64,000 bases of DNA from Massilia sp. erpn (GTDB lineage Bacteria > Pseudomonadota > Gammaproteobacteria > Burkholderiales > Burkholderiaceae_D), in NCBI RefSeq assembly GCF_024400215.1, contig NZ_CP053748.1:5394001-5458000 (forward strand), given 5' to 3'. Each line of letters starts with the position of its first letter. Position 1 is the first letter of the stretch. The notes below the pieces were generated by a model. It did no database searches. It worked only from the letters and a program-made list of their open reading frames with translations, and was not told the DNA's origin. Below are positions 1 to 8,717 of the stretch, piece after piece. The position numbers were made by a program, and so were the translations under genes.

Positions 1-650
1 GCCCCAAGATCAGCGTGATGAACAACCAGACCGCGCTGCTCAAGGTGGTGGACAACAATATCTTCTTCACGCTCAAGGTCACGCCCGCCGTGATGACATC
101 CACCGGCACCATCGCCACGCCCGCCACCTACGAGTCCAAGGTGGAAACCGTGCCGGTCGGTTTCGTGATGAGCGTGACGCCGCAGATTTCCGAGAGCGAC
201 GAAGTGACGCTGAACGTGCGCCCCACCATCACGCGCGTGGTCGGCTTTGTGCAGGATCCGAATCCCGAGCTGGCCAAGCAGAACGTCATCAGCAAGGTGC
301 CGGTGATCCAGGCGCGCGAGCTGGAGTCGGTCATGAAGGTCAGCAGCGGCCAGGTGGCCGTGATGGGCGGCTTGATGCAGGACTCTGTAGACAACACCAA
401 GGATGGCCTGCCCGGCGTGAGCAGCGTGCCGCTGCTGGGCAATCTCTTCTCCTACCGGAACGAGACGGCCAGCAAGACCGAGCTGGTGATCTTCATGCGC
501 CCCATCGTGGTCAAGGACGCCAGCCTGAATGGCGATTACAAGGATTTCCGCTACCTGCTGCCGGACCAGACGCCGCTGAATGCCCAGCCCTATCCGCAAT
601 CGGCCCCGCCCCAGGTGCGCAACCCTGCTTTCGGATCGGGTGAACAATGA
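1..650 (+). CDS. mshL: MSHA-type pilus secretin MshL, C-terminal part (cut by window edge)
   Basis: This is the C-terminal portion of an outer-membrane secretin, the multimeric channel through which an MSHA-type IV pilus is extruded. The reading frame is open to the left edge (first full codon at position 3), so the N-terminus lies outside the window. The visible part has the secretin-core signatures: a TVPVGFVMSVTPQI segment, a VIQARELESVMKVSSGQVAVMGGLM segment (split here over residues about 95-120 of the visible protein) and LPGVSSVPLLGNLF followed by KTELVIFMRPIV, typical of secretin domain C-termini. Its stop overlaps the next start (ATGA, 647-650), so it is translationally coupled to the MshN-like gene. 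Assignment to MshL rather than PilQ or GspD rests on the downstream MSHA gene order. Confidence 0.9.
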   Translation, partial: PKISVMNNQTALLKVVDNNIFFTLKVTPAVMTSTGTIATPATYESKVETVPVGFVMSVTPQISESDEVTLNVRPTITRVVGFVQDPNPELAKQNVISKVPVIQARELESVMKVSSGQVAVMGGLMQDSVDNTKDGLPGVSSVPLLGNLFSYRNETASKTELVIFMRPIVVKDASLNGDYKDFRYLLPDQTPLNAQPYPQSAPPQVRNPAFGSGEQ

Positions 651-2302
651 GCCTGCTGATGCAAGCATTGAAAAAGGCCGAACGCGCCAAGCAGAGCAAC
701 CTGCCGGACGAGGAGCTGGAGCGCCCGTCCGAGGCCTTCGACGACATCCTGGCACTGGAGCCGCAAAGCCCATCCACACCGCCCGCTGGTTTGGCGGGTC
801 TGTCGCTGGAACCGCTGGATGCGCCGGCCGACACCTCGCACAGCGCCGCCAGCAGGGCTGAGGTCCGCGACGAGAGCATCGCCGCTGCCGGCCCGGCGGC
901 CACGCACGATGGCGTGGTTCCGGCGCAAGCTGGCGCAGGCGGACCCACGCGTGGCGCGGAACCCAGCCTCGCCCCACTTGATTTTGCGCCTTCCGGTTCC
1001 GGCGAGATTCCGCTGGTTCCCGCCACGGAAGCCATCCACGACCCGGTTCCTCCGCAGGCGCGGCAGGAGGCTGCACGCGCGGCAGCCGCAACGCCGCGCA
1101 CGCAACCCGGTCCGCAGCCCTCCGCAGCGGCTTCCGGACGTGGCAGCGTTCACCAGGCGCCGCGCCACAGCGCGCGGCCAATCCAGGGCAAGACCGCCGG
1201 CCGCATCGACCCAGCCCATCTGCGGCTGGCCATCCTAGGCGCGATTCTGGCGCTGATCGTGATCATTTTCGGCCTGATGTACTGGCGCGCCCTGACCGCG
1301 CGGCCCGGTGCATCCCTGCCCATGGTGGCGATGCCAGGCCAGGGTGGCGTGCCGCAAGCGACCGTCGTGGTACCTGGCGCGCCGGCTGGCGATGCGGCGG
1401 CTACGTCCGGTGCGAACGGTACTGCGCCGGCGGGACTGGTCCCGGCACCGGCCCCGCAGCCTGCCGTACCGGCCTATGCCGCAGCGCCGGCGCCAGTGGA
1501 GCAGAGAGTCTCGCCGGAAGAGGCGCAAGCCGCCATCCGCGCGGCCAACGACCGCGATGCCACCGAGCTGGCGGCACGCCAGGCGCGCGAACGCGCCGAC
1601 GCGCGCCAGCAAGCGCAAGGCAGTGCATCCCATGCCGCCCCATCCACTGCTGCAGGCAGCGGTGGCGGGCTGACGCCAATCAGCACGGACGGCGGCGAGC
1701 TGCGCATCGTGCGCAATAGCGCGGCCCAGCAGGTGCCACCCGCCATTCAAGCGGCCTACCAAAGCTTCCAGGCAGGCGATATGGCGGGCGCCGGCCAGCA
1801 GTATGCCCAGGCGTTGCAGCAAGACCCGAACAACCGCGACGCCCTGCTCGGCAGCGCCGCCGTGGCCTTGCGCGAGCAGCGTCCGGCCCAGGCCAGCGCC
1901 GCTTATCTGCGTCTGCTGGAACTCGACCCCAACGACGGCGAGGCCTTGGCGGGCCTGAGCAGCTTGCGCGGCGGCGACGCCGGCCAGGCCGAGAGCCGGC
2001 TGAAAGCCATCCTGCAGCGCGCGCCGGAATCGGCGCCCGTGCACTTCGCCCTTGGCAATCTGTATGCGCGCCAGGGTCGCTGGCCCGAAGCGCAGCAAGC
2101 CTTCTTCCGCGCTTACACCGGGTCGCCGTCCAATCCCGATTACGCCTTCAACCTGGCGATCGGGCTGGATCGCCTGAACCAGGGCAAGCTGGCCCTGGGC
2201 TATTACGAACGCGCCCTGGCGCTGGCACAGGCCACGCGCGCCAGCTTCGACCAGTCGGCCGCGCGCCGCCGCTTGCAGGAACTGGCCGCCGCCGCGCGCT
2301 GA
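647..2302 (+). CDS. mshN: MshN-like TPR protein of the MSHA pilus system
   Basis: This 551-residue protein has a Pro/Ala-rich cytoplasmic N-terminus, one membrane segment (about residues 192-212, LAILGAILALIVIIFGLMYW), a long low-complexity Ala/Pro/Gln linker, and a C-terminal block of tetratricopeptide-like repeats (about 365-550: AYQSFQAGDMAGAGQQYAQA, AYLRLLELDPNDGEALAGL, VHFALGNLYARQGRWPEAQQ). The N-terminal MSLLMQALKKAERAK is typical of MshN / general secretion pathway B-like proteins. A single-pass anchor with periplasmic TPRs fits a structural or assembly role between the inner-membrane platform and the secretin. The start overlaps mshL by 4 nt. The linker is poorly conserved in this family, so the name rests on architecture and position. 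Confidence 0.8.
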   Translation: MSLLMQALKKAERAKQSNLPDEELERPSEAFDDILALEPQSPSTPPAGLAGLSLEPLDAPADTSHSAASRAEVRDESIAAAGPAATHDGVVPAQAGAGGPTRGAEPSLAPLDFAPSGSGEIPLVPATEAIHDPVPPQARQEAARAAAATPRTQPGPQPSAAASGRGSVHQAPRHSARPIQGKTAGRIDPAHLRLAILGAILALIVIIFGLMYWRALTARPGASLPMVAMPGQGGVPQATVVVPGAPAGDAAATSGANGTAPAGLVPAPAPQPAVPAYAAAPAPVEQRVSPEEAQAAIRAANDRDATELAARQARERADARQQAQGSASHAAPSTAAGSGGGLTPISTDGGELRIVRNSAAQQVPPAIQAAYQSFQAGDMAGAGQQYAQALQQDPNNRDALLGSAAVALREQRPAQASAAYLRLLELDPNDGEALAGLSSLRGGDAGQAESRLKAILQRAPESAPVHFALGNLYARQGRWPEAQQAFFRAYTGSPSNPDYAFNLAIGLDRLNQGKLALGYYERALALAQATRASFDQSAARRRLQELAAAAR

Positions 2303-2314
2303 ACATAACGATAC

Positions 2315-4018
2315 ATGGCAGAACAAGCAAAACTCCCGCTGGGCAAGCTGCTGATCCAGAAAGGCGTGATCAGCGAAGACCAGTTGCGCATCGCGCTGAT
2401 CGAGCAGAAACGCAGCAATGAGCCGCTGGGCAAGCTGCTCATCACGCTCGGCTTCGTGACCGAGGCCACGGTGCGCGAAGCACTCAGCGAAAACCTGAAA
2501 ACCCCGGCAGCCGACCTGAACAGCCTGGTGGTGGATGCCATCGCGCTCCAGCTGATCCCCAAGGACGTGGCCAAGCGCTACCGCGTCTTCCCCATCGTCT
2601 ACGAGCGCCACAGCGACAACCTGATCCTGGCCATGTCGGACACCAGCAATATCGTGGCGCTGGACCAGATCAGCGCCATGCTGGTCAAGGGCATCACGAT
2701 CACGCCGCTGCTGGTGAACGAATCGGATATCGCGCGCGCCATCGACCAGTACTATGGCTTCGAGCTGTCGATCGACGGCATCCTGCACGAGATCGAAACG
2801 GGCGAGGTCAATTACCAGAGCATGAGCTCGACCTCGGACGAGTACAGCCAGCCCATGGTGCGCCTGATCGACGCCCTGCTGGCCGACGCGGTGCAGAACG
2901 GCGCCTCCGACATCCACTTCGAGCCGGAGCAAAGCTTCCTGCGCATCCGCTACCGCATCGACGGCATCCTGCGCCAGATCCGCAGCCTGCACAAATCCTA
3001 CTGGCCGGCCATGGTGGTGCGCCTGAAGGTGATGAGCAATATGAATATCGCCGAGACGCGCGCACCGCAGGATGGCCGCATCAGTATCAAGTTCTCGGGC
3101 CGCCAGATCGACTTCCGTTCCAGCGCCCAGCCCACCACGCACGGCGAGAACTTCGTGCTGCGCGTGCTGGACCGGCAGAAAGGCATCGTGCCGCTCGATG
3201 GCCTGGGCCTGGCCGAGGCCGAGCTGCAGCTGCTGAAACTGATGATCGCCCGTCCCGATGGCCTGATCCTGGTCACCGGCCCCACCGGCAGCGGCAAGAC
3301 CACCACGCTGTATTCGATCCTGAACCATATCAATACCGAAAGCGTCAACATCATGACGCTGGAAGACCCGGTCGAATATCCCATGTCGATGATCCGCCAG
3401 ACCTCGGTCAACGAATCGGCCAAGCTGGGCTTCGCCGACGGCATCCGCTCCATGATGCGGCAAGACCCGGACGTGATCCTGGTGGGCGAGATCCGCGACA
3501 AGGAAACGGCCGATATGGCCTTTGCCGCCGCCATGACCGGCCACCAGGTATATTCCACCCTGCACACCAATTCGGCCGTCGGCTCGGTGTCGCGCCTGCT
3601 CGATATCGGCGTGCTGCCCGACATCATGGCCGGCAATATCATCGGCGTGATCGCCCAGCGCCTGGTGCGCAAGCTTTGCCTGCACTGCCGCGAGCCGCTG
3701 CAGGCCGACCAGATCGAACGCCGCCTGCTCGGGCTGGACGAGGAACATCCGCCCGCCACCATCTACCGCGCCGTGGGCTGCGAACGCTGCGCACACCAGG
3801 GCTACAAGGGCCGCCTGGCCATCATGGAGCTGCTGAAGATGAACGGTGAGCTCGACGAACTGGTGGCGCGCCGCGCCAGCAACCGCGAGCTGCGCGCCGC
3901 TGCCAGCGCGGCCGGTTTCCGCACCCTGGTCGACGACGGCATGCGCCGCGTGCTGGAGGGCGTGACCACGCTGGAGGAAGTCTCGCGCGTGGTCGATCTG
4001 ACGGACAGGTTGAGCTGA
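2315..4018 (+). CDS. mshE: MshE-like GspE/PilB-family pilus extension ATPase with N-terminal c-di-GMP-binding (MshEN) motifs
   Basis: This is the cytoplasmic hexameric ATPase that powers pilus polymerisation. The Walker A motif GPTGSGKT is at residues 322-329, followed by an Asp box (LEDPVEY), a Walker B region (DPDVILVGEIRDKETA) and a His box (STLHTNSA). A C-terminal four-Cys zinc site is visible (LCLHC and CERC). The first 60 residues contain two tandem copies of the MshEN pattern, LGKLLIQKGVISEDQLRIAL and LGKLLITLGFVTEATVREAL. In Vibrio MshE and related ATPases this pattern binds c-di-GMP. Length (567 aa) is normal. The start has no obvious Shine-Dalgarno and lies 12 nt after mshN. The stop overlaps the start of the GspF-like gene (TGATG). 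Confidence 0.93.
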   Translation: MAEQAKLPLGKLLIQKGVISEDQLRIALIEQKRSNEPLGKLLITLGFVTEATVREALSENLKTPAADLNSLVVDAIALQLIPKDVAKRYRVFPIVYERHSDNLILAMSDTSNIVALDQISAMLVKGITITPLLVNESDIARAIDQYYGFELSIDGILHEIETGEVNYQSMSSTSDEYSQPMVRLIDALLADAVQNGASDIHFEPEQSFLRIRYRIDGILRQIRSLHKSYWPAMVVRLKVMSNMNIAETRAPQDGRISIKFSGRQIDFRSSAQPTTHGENFVLRVLDRQKGIVPLDGLGLAEAELQLLKLMIARPDGLILVTGPTGSGKTTTLYSILNHINTESVNIMTLEDPVEYPMSMIRQTSVNESAKLGFADGIRSMMRQDPDVILVGEIRDKETADMAFAAAMTGHQVYSTLHTNSAVGSVSRLLDIGVLPDIMAGNIIGVIAQRLVRKLCLHCREPLQADQIERRLLGLDEEHPPATIYRAVGCERCAHQGYKGRLAIMELLKMNGELDELVARRASNRELRAAASAAGFRTLVDDGMRRVLEGVTTLEEVSRVVDLTDRLS

Positions 4019-5223
4019 TGCCGCAATTTATCTACCGCGCCATGGATGCCGCCGGCCAGGTCGTGCCGGGCAATATGGACGCGCTCAACGTGCCGGACCT
4101 GGAACTGCGCCTGGGACGCATGCAGCTGGACCTGATCGATTGCCGCGAAAGCCGGCAAAAGGTGGTGGCCGTGGGCCGCAAGCCGGTGCGGCGCAGCGAC
4201 TTGATCAACTTCTGCTTCCATATGGAGCAGATGGCGAATGCCGGCGTGCCGATCCTGGAAGGCCTGGCCGATCTGCGCGACAGCATGGACCATGCGCGCT
4301 TCCGCGAAATCATCACCGATCTGATCGAAAGCATCGAGGGCGGCCTGCAGCTGTCCGATGCGCTGGCCGCCTATCCGGAAGTGTTCGACCTCACCTTCAC
4401 CAGCCTAATACGCGCAGGCGAGGCGAGCGGCAAGGTCAATGAAGTGTTCCGCAACCTGGCCGACAGCCTGCGCTGGCAGGACGAGCTGGCGGCGCAGACC
4501 AAGAAGATGGCCACCTATCCCGCCGTGGTGGCGGCCGTGGTCATCGCCGTCACCTTCTTCCTGATGATCTACCTGGTGCCGCAGCTGACGTCCTTCATCA
4601 AGAACCAGGGTGGCGAGCTGCCGCTGCATACGCGGGTGCTGATCGCGGTATCGAATGTCTTCATCGCCTACTGGTATCTGCTGCTGGCCGCGCCGCTGCT
4701 GGCCTGGTTCGGCCTGCGCTACTGGCTGCGCCGCAGCGAGAGTGCGCGCTATGCGGCCGACGCCTTCAAGCTGCGCGCCTGGCTGATCGGGCCGGTGCTG
4801 CACAAGATCATCCTGGCGCGCTTCGCCACCTTCTTTGCGCTGATGTACGCCTCCGGCATCACCATCCTGGAGTGCATCCGCCTGTCCGAAGGCATTGCCG
4901 GCAACCGCGTGGTGGCGGCCGCCCTGCGCCGCGCCGGCCAGCAGATTTCCGATGGCCAGAGCGTGACGCAAGCCTTCCAGAGCACCGGCATCTTCCCGCC
5001 GCTGGTGGTGCGCATGCTGAAGGTGGGCGAGGCCACCGGTGCGCTCGATGGGGCGCTGCACAATGTCAGCTACTTCTATAACCGCGAGGTGAAGGAGCAG
5101 ATCGAGAAGGTGCAGGCCATGATCGAGCCGGCCATGACGGTGATCCTGGGCCTGCTGCTGGGCTGGATCATGCTGTCCGTACTCGGGCCGATTTACGACA
5201 CGATCAGCAATATCAGGATCTGA
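4018..5223 (+). CDS. mshG: MshG-like inner-membrane platform protein (GspF/PilC family)
   Basis: This 401-residue polytopic protein has the two repeated GspF domains characteristic of the type II secretion / type IV pilus platform. Domain one is at about 70-190 (INFCFHMEQMANAGVPILEG, AGEASGKVNEVFRNLADSLR) and domain two at about 270-390 (RFATFFALMYASGITILECI, VGEATGALDGALHNVSYFYN). Hydrophobic segments lie at about 170-195, 220-240 and 375-395. The protein is expected to sit in the inner membrane, bind the MshE ATPase and hand pilin subunits to the growing fibre. The start codon overlaps the mshE stop, so expression is coupled. Confidence 0.92.
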   Translation: MPQFIYRAMDAAGQVVPGNMDALNVPDLELRLGRMQLDLIDCRESRQKVVAVGRKPVRRSDLINFCFHMEQMANAGVPILEGLADLRDSMDHARFREIITDLIESIEGGLQLSDALAAYPEVFDLTFTSLIRAGEASGKVNEVFRNLADSLRWQDELAAQTKKMATYPAVVAAVVIAVTFFLMIYLVPQLTSFIKNQGGELPLHTRVLIAVSNVFIAYWYLLLAAPLLAWFGLRYWLRRSESARYAADAFKLRAWLIGPVLHKIILARFATFFALMYASGITILECIRLSEGIAGNRVVAAALRRAGQQISDGQSVTQAFQSTGIFPPLVVRMLKVGEATGALDGALHNVSYFYNREVKEQIEKVQAMIEPAMTVILGLLLGWIMLSVLGPIYDTISNIRI

Positions 5224-5225
5224 CC

Positions 5226-6824
5226 ATGTTGCGCAAACAGCTTTTTTATCTCAGCAGCGAAGGCCTTTGGGCCAGCCTGTGCCAGCGCGGCGTCACGACC
5301 GACAGCAGCTTCTTCGGCGCCGATGCCGCCGGCCTGCACGCCTTCGCCGCTTGGCTGGAACAGCAAGGCCAGACACCGGCCTGGCTGCTGGCCGACCTGG
5401 TGGAAGAGGATTTCCAGGTGCAGCAGCTGCCCCATGTGGGCGGCAAGGCGGGGCGCAATCTGCGCGAACGCCGCCTCTCCCAGCTCTACCGCGAAACGCC
5501 CTACCGCCGCGCCACGATTCTTGGCCGCGCCGACGATGGCCGGCGCGACGACCAGGTGCTGCTGTCGGCGCTGACCAATCCCGCCCTGCTCGCGCCCTGG
5601 CTGGAAGCGATGGAAGAAGCGGCCACGCCGCTGGCCGGGATTTATTCGGCGGCCCTGCTCAGCACCGAACTGGTACAACGTCTGCTGCCGGAGCACGAAC
5701 ACCTGCTGCTGGTCACGCCGCAGTCGGCGGGCCTGCGGCAAAGCTATTTCCGCAATGGGGCGCTGAAATTCTCGCGCCTGACGCCCGCTGTCGGCGGCGA
5801 ACACCTGGCAGGCGGGGTGGCGGCGGAAACCGCCCGTGCCCAGCAATTCCTTACCAGCGTGCGCCTGATCGGACGCGGCGACGTGCTGCATACCGCCATC
5901 CTCGCACCCGCGGCGCAGATTGCGGCGCTGGCAAAGCTGTGCCAGGATGGCCCGGAAACGGCTTTCAATTTCCTGCCGCTGGAAGACGTGGCACCGCAAC
6001 TCGGCGCCGATCCGGCTGCGCCGCTGGCCGATGGCTTGCTGCTGGCACGCCTGGCGCGGGCGCGCCCTCCCGGCCATTACAGCCGCGGCGAAGTACGCCG
6101 CCACTTCCAATTGTGGCGGGCGCGCATCTCCCTGTATGCATCGAGCGCCGTAATCGGCGTGGCAGGCCTGGTCTGGACCGCCGCCAATCTGATCAGCTAC
6201 GGCGCCGCCGAAAGCCATGCAGCGGAACTGCGGGCGGAAGCGGCGCGCAAGGAAAGCGCCTATCTGGCCAGCATGTCCACCATGCCACCGGCGGCGGCGC
6301 GCACCGTCAATATGAAGGCGGCCGTCAGTATCGAAAGGCTGCTGACGGAGCAAGGCCCGGCGCCGGAGGCCATGCTGCAGCTGGTCAGCACAGCGCTGGA
6401 GCAGTCGCCGCAAATCCGCCTGACGCAGCTGGACTGGCAGGTCCAGGTGGCGGGCCTGCCCGCGCAGGCGGATGGCGCCGCCTTGGCCGGCGCAAGCGGG
6501 ACCATGCCCGGTTTCGGCGCCGACGCGTCGACCCAGACGGTGACGCCCATGCCCGCCCTGCTGCTGGGCATTCCGCGCCGACCGCCACAGGCCCTGCGGC
6601 TGGAAGCGGAAGTGCTGGTGCAGCAGGACGATTACCGCGCGGTCCTGGACAGCATGAACGGTTTTGCCCAGGCGCTGGCGCACACGCCGCGCATGACGGT
6701 GCAAATCGGCAGCCTGCCTTTCGATGTGCGCTCGAACGTGAAGCTGAGCGGACGCGCGGGCAGCAGCGGCAATACCGTGGAAGACCGCGCGAAATTTACC
6801 CTGAACCTGGTGTGGAATCCATGA
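5226..6824 (+). CDS. mshI: MshI-like pilus assembly protein (GspL/PilM-PilN-like)
   Basis: This 532-residue protein has a long cytoplasmic N-terminal region resembling the actin-like fold of GspL/PilM-type assembly proteins, one membrane segment near residues 305-325 (ASSAVIGVAGLVWTAANLIS), and a periplasmic region with a helical stretch and a ferredoxin-like end. In MSHA clusters MshI occupies this position and links the platform to the alignment complex. It starts 3 nt after mshG, and its stop overlaps the next start (ATGA at 6821-6824). No catalytic motif is expected or seen. The call rests on size, topology and gene order more than on a signature. Confidence 0.72.
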   Translation: MLRKQLFYLSSEGLWASLCQRGVTTDSSFFGADAAGLHAFAAWLEQQGQTPAWLLADLVEEDFQVQQLPHVGGKAGRNLRERRLSQLYRETPYRRATILGRADDGRRDDQVLLSALTNPALLAPWLEAMEEAATPLAGIYSAALLSTELVQRLLPEHEHLLLVTPQSAGLRQSYFRNGALKFSRLTPAVGGEHLAGGVAAETARAQQFLTSVRLIGRGDVLHTAILAPAAQIAALAKLCQDGPETAFNFLPLEDVAPQLGADPAAPLADGLLLARLARARPPGHYSRGEVRRHFQLWRARISLYASSAVIGVAGLVWTAANLISYGAAESHAAELRAEAARKESAYLASMSTMPPAAARTVNMKAAVSIERLLTEQGPAPEAMLQLVSTALEQSPQIRLTQLDWQVQVAGLPAQADGAALAGASGTMPGFGADASTQTVTPMPALLLGIPRRPPQALRLEAEVLVQQDDYRAVLDSMNGFAQALAHTPRMTVQIGSLPFDVRSNVKLSGRAGSSGNTVEDRAKFTLNLVWNP

Positions 6825-7549
6825 ACGCGCAGCCAAGCAAGAAAAATGTCGACGCCGGCGTGCCGCTGCCCTTCTGGCTCAGCGGCTTCGCCCGCATCCG
6901 CAAGGCCACGCTGACTTTCGCCGCCACCGCCGGCCTGGCGGTGGCGGCCGTCGCCCTCAGCTACTGGTACAAACAGGATGCATTGGAGGTGGAAGCGCGC
7001 GCCCAGCGCGCCCGCAACGACGCCCATTCACGCCTGACCTATGCCGAAACGGAGAAGGAGGAAATCCGCCGCTTCCAGCCTGCCTTCCTTGAATTGCAGC
7101 GAAAAGGCCTGGCGGGCGAGGAGCGCCGTCTGGACTGGGTGGAGAGCATCCGCCAAATCCAGGAGCAGCGCCGCCTGCTGCCGCTCACCTATCAGATCGA
7201 CCCGCAGCAACCCTACCGGCTGGAGCAGCCGCTGCCCACCGGCGATTACCAGCTGCGCGGCAGCCGCATGAAGCTGCATATGGACCTGCTGCACGAGATG
7301 GACCTGTTCAACTTCCTCGCCGACCTGCGCCAGCGCGGCTACTTCGCGCTGCAGGACTGCAGCTTGCGCCGCAGCGCCACCGCCACACCTGGCGCTCAGT
7401 CACCCGCGCTGACCGGCGACTGCACGCTGAACTGGCTGACCTTGACACCCCAGCCTGCAGCGCCGTCCGCGCCGCAGCCCGGCGGCGCCAAACGGCCCGC
7501 GCTCGCCGTGCGCGATGCCACTGCGATACCAACCAGGAGCGCGCCATGA
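6821..7549 (+). CDS. mshJ: MshJ-like (PilO/GspM-like) pilus alignment protein
   Basis: This 242-residue protein has one N-terminal membrane helix (about 30-48, TFAATAGLAVAAVALSYWYK), then a charged helical, probably coiled-coil segment (about 50-110, rich in Arg/Glu/Gln), and a small globular domain. That is the usual plan of PilO/GspM/MshJ proteins, which pair with MshI in the inner membrane. The ATG at 6821 overlaps the previous stop by 4 nt, and its own stop overlaps the next ATG. A much longer open frame runs through 5267-7549 in this frame, but only the part from 6821 reads as protein. Confidence 0.72.
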   Translation: MNAQPSKKNVDAGVPLPFWLSGFARIRKATLTFAATAGLAVAAVALSYWYKQDALEVEARAQRARNDAHSRLTYAETEKEEIRRFQPAFLELQRKGLAGEERRLDWVESIRQIQEQRRLLPLTYQIDPQQPYRLEQPLPTGDYQLRGSRMKLHMDLLHEMDLFNFLADLRQRGYFALQDCSLRRSATATPGAQSPALTGDCTLNWLTLTPQPAAPSAPQPGGAKRPALAVRDATAIPTRSAP

Positions 7550-7983
7550 AACGCATGCTGCTGGCGATCGTCCTGAATCTCTGCTGCGGCCCGCTGCTGG
7601 CCCAGGCCACAGCGCCCACCATTGGCCGCCTGTTCACCACGCTGGAAGAGCGCGTGCAGCTCGACGCCCAGCGCAGCAGCGCGCCGGCCGGTGCTTCAGG
7701 CATGCCCGGCATGTCCGCCGGTTTTGTGCCGCCCGCGCCGATGACCGCCAGCGAAGCGCCGCCGCCGCCGGCACCGGCCGAACCGGTGCAGCTGAATGGC
7801 GTGATCCGGCGCAGCGGCGGCAAATCGGTGGTCTGGGTCAATAACGTGCCGCAGGAAAGCCCGGCGGTGCGGGCGAAAGGCGGCGCGCTGTCCGTGCCCC
7901 TGCCCACCGGCGGCAGCGTCAAGCTGAAACCGGGGCAAAGTTTCAATCCGGCCGATGGCAGCGTGCACGAAGCGGGCCGCTGA
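7546..7983 (+). CDS. mshK: MshK-like periplasmic pilus assembly protein (PilP/GspC-like)
   Basis: This 145-residue protein starts with a clear signal peptide (MKRMLLAIVLNLCCGPLLAQ, cleavage near LLA-QA). A Pro/Ala-rich linker follows (PPAPMTASEAPPPPAPAEP), then a compact C-terminal domain, VQLNGVIRRSGGKSVVWVNN, followed by LKPGQSFNPADG. That LxGxxxR...VxxN...PGQ pattern is typical of MshK and of PilP/GspC homology-region domains. It probably bridges the inner-membrane MshIJ complex and the secretin. Its 3' end overlaps the following reading frame by 29 nt. Confidence 0.72.
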   Translation: MKRMLLAIVLNLCCGPLLAQATAPTIGRLFTTLEERVQLDAQRSSAPAGASGMPGMSAGFVPPAPMTASEAPPPPAPAEPVQLNGVIRRSGGKSVVWVNNVPQESPAVRAKGGALSVPLPTGGSVKLKPGQSFNPADGSVHEAGR

Positions 7984-8716
7984 CACAGCGCGGCGCGCCC
8001 CCTGGCGCCCCGCGCGCCAGGGGGGCGCGGCGCTGCTGCTGCTGTTGGCCGTGGCCGGCCTCGGCGCGGCAACCTTGCTCATCAGCGTCTTCGGCAAGCA
8101 GAATCTGGAAGCGCTGCGCGAACGCCGCACCCAGGCGCGGCTGGCGCAGGCTGCGGATGCCCTGATCGGTTTCGCCGCCCTGCATGGCCGCCTGCCGCGT
8201 CCCGCCGTCTCGGCCACCGATGGCCGCGAAAGCGCCGCCCCCTGCGACAGCGAAGCCGCCTGCAGCGGCTTCCTGCCCTGGGTGGCGCTGGGGGTGGAAG
8301 GCGCCGACAGCTGGGGCAAGGTACTGCGCTACAGCGTGACGCCGGAATACACGCGCGCGCCGTTGCTGCGTATTTCGGCCGTCGCCACCAAGCGCGTGCA
8401 GACCCGCGACGGCCGCGGCAATCTTGTGTACGCGGTCGGACAGGAGGTCTGCCTGCTGTATGCGCAATGCGCGCCGGCCGTGGTGTTCTCGCAGGGGCGC
8501 AACAATCTCGGCACCAGCGTCAGCGGCATGGCGCAGGCCAATGGCGCGCAGGGCAATGTGGACGAACAAGGCAACGACGGCGCCGTGCAGAGCTTCATGC
8601 AGCGCGCCGCCAGCGATAATCCGGCGGCTCCCGGCGGCGTTTTCGACGACCTGCTGCTGCCGCTGTCGCTGCCAACACTGTATGAAAGGATGGCAGCGGC
8701 GCGCGCCCTGCCCTAG
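7955..8716 (+). CDS. pilin-like protein lacking the class III signal motif (degenerate paralogue of the next gene)
   Basis: This 253-residue protein has a basic N-terminus followed by a hydrophobic helix (about 24-42, AALLLLLAVAGLGAATLLIS) preceded by RQGGAAL, which resembles the start of PilX-like minor pilins but lacks the G/FTLxE cleavage-methylation motif. The body is clearly paralogous to the product of 8718-9425: both contain GFLPWxxLG, then DSWGxxxRYSVTP, FSxGxNxxG, AQGNVDE or SGNVDE, and a C-terminal GxxDD..LP...xYxRMxAA.xLP. The start at 7955 lies 29 nt inside the previous gene and no better in-frame start is seen. It is probably a minor or accessory pilin. Confidence 0.68.
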   Translation: MAACTKRAADTARRAPWRPARQGGAALLLLLAVAGLGAATLLISVFGKQNLEALRERRTQARLAQAADALIGFAALHGRLPRPAVSATDGRESAAPCDSEAACSGFLPWVALGVEGADSWGKVLRYSVTPEYTRAPLLRISAVATKRVQTRDGRGNLVYAVGQEVCLLYAQCAPAVVFSQGRNNLGTSVSGMAQANGAQGNVDEQGNDGAVQSFMQRAASDNPAAPGGVFDDLLLPLSLPTLYERMAAARALP

Positions 8717-8717
8717 C

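Noticed and set aside
1235..3796. 853-codon open frame on the minus strand
   Set aside because: It is antisense to mshN and mshE, has the His/Gln/Ala-rich composition typical of shadow frames in high-GC DNA, and shows no domains. The plus-strand genes carry complete motifs.
5267..6820. Upstream part of a 760-codon plus-strand frame that ends with the MshJ-like gene
   Set aside because: This part is low-complexity Gly/Arg/Ala sequence overlapping the MshI-like gene. Real coding sequence in this frame begins at ATG 6821.
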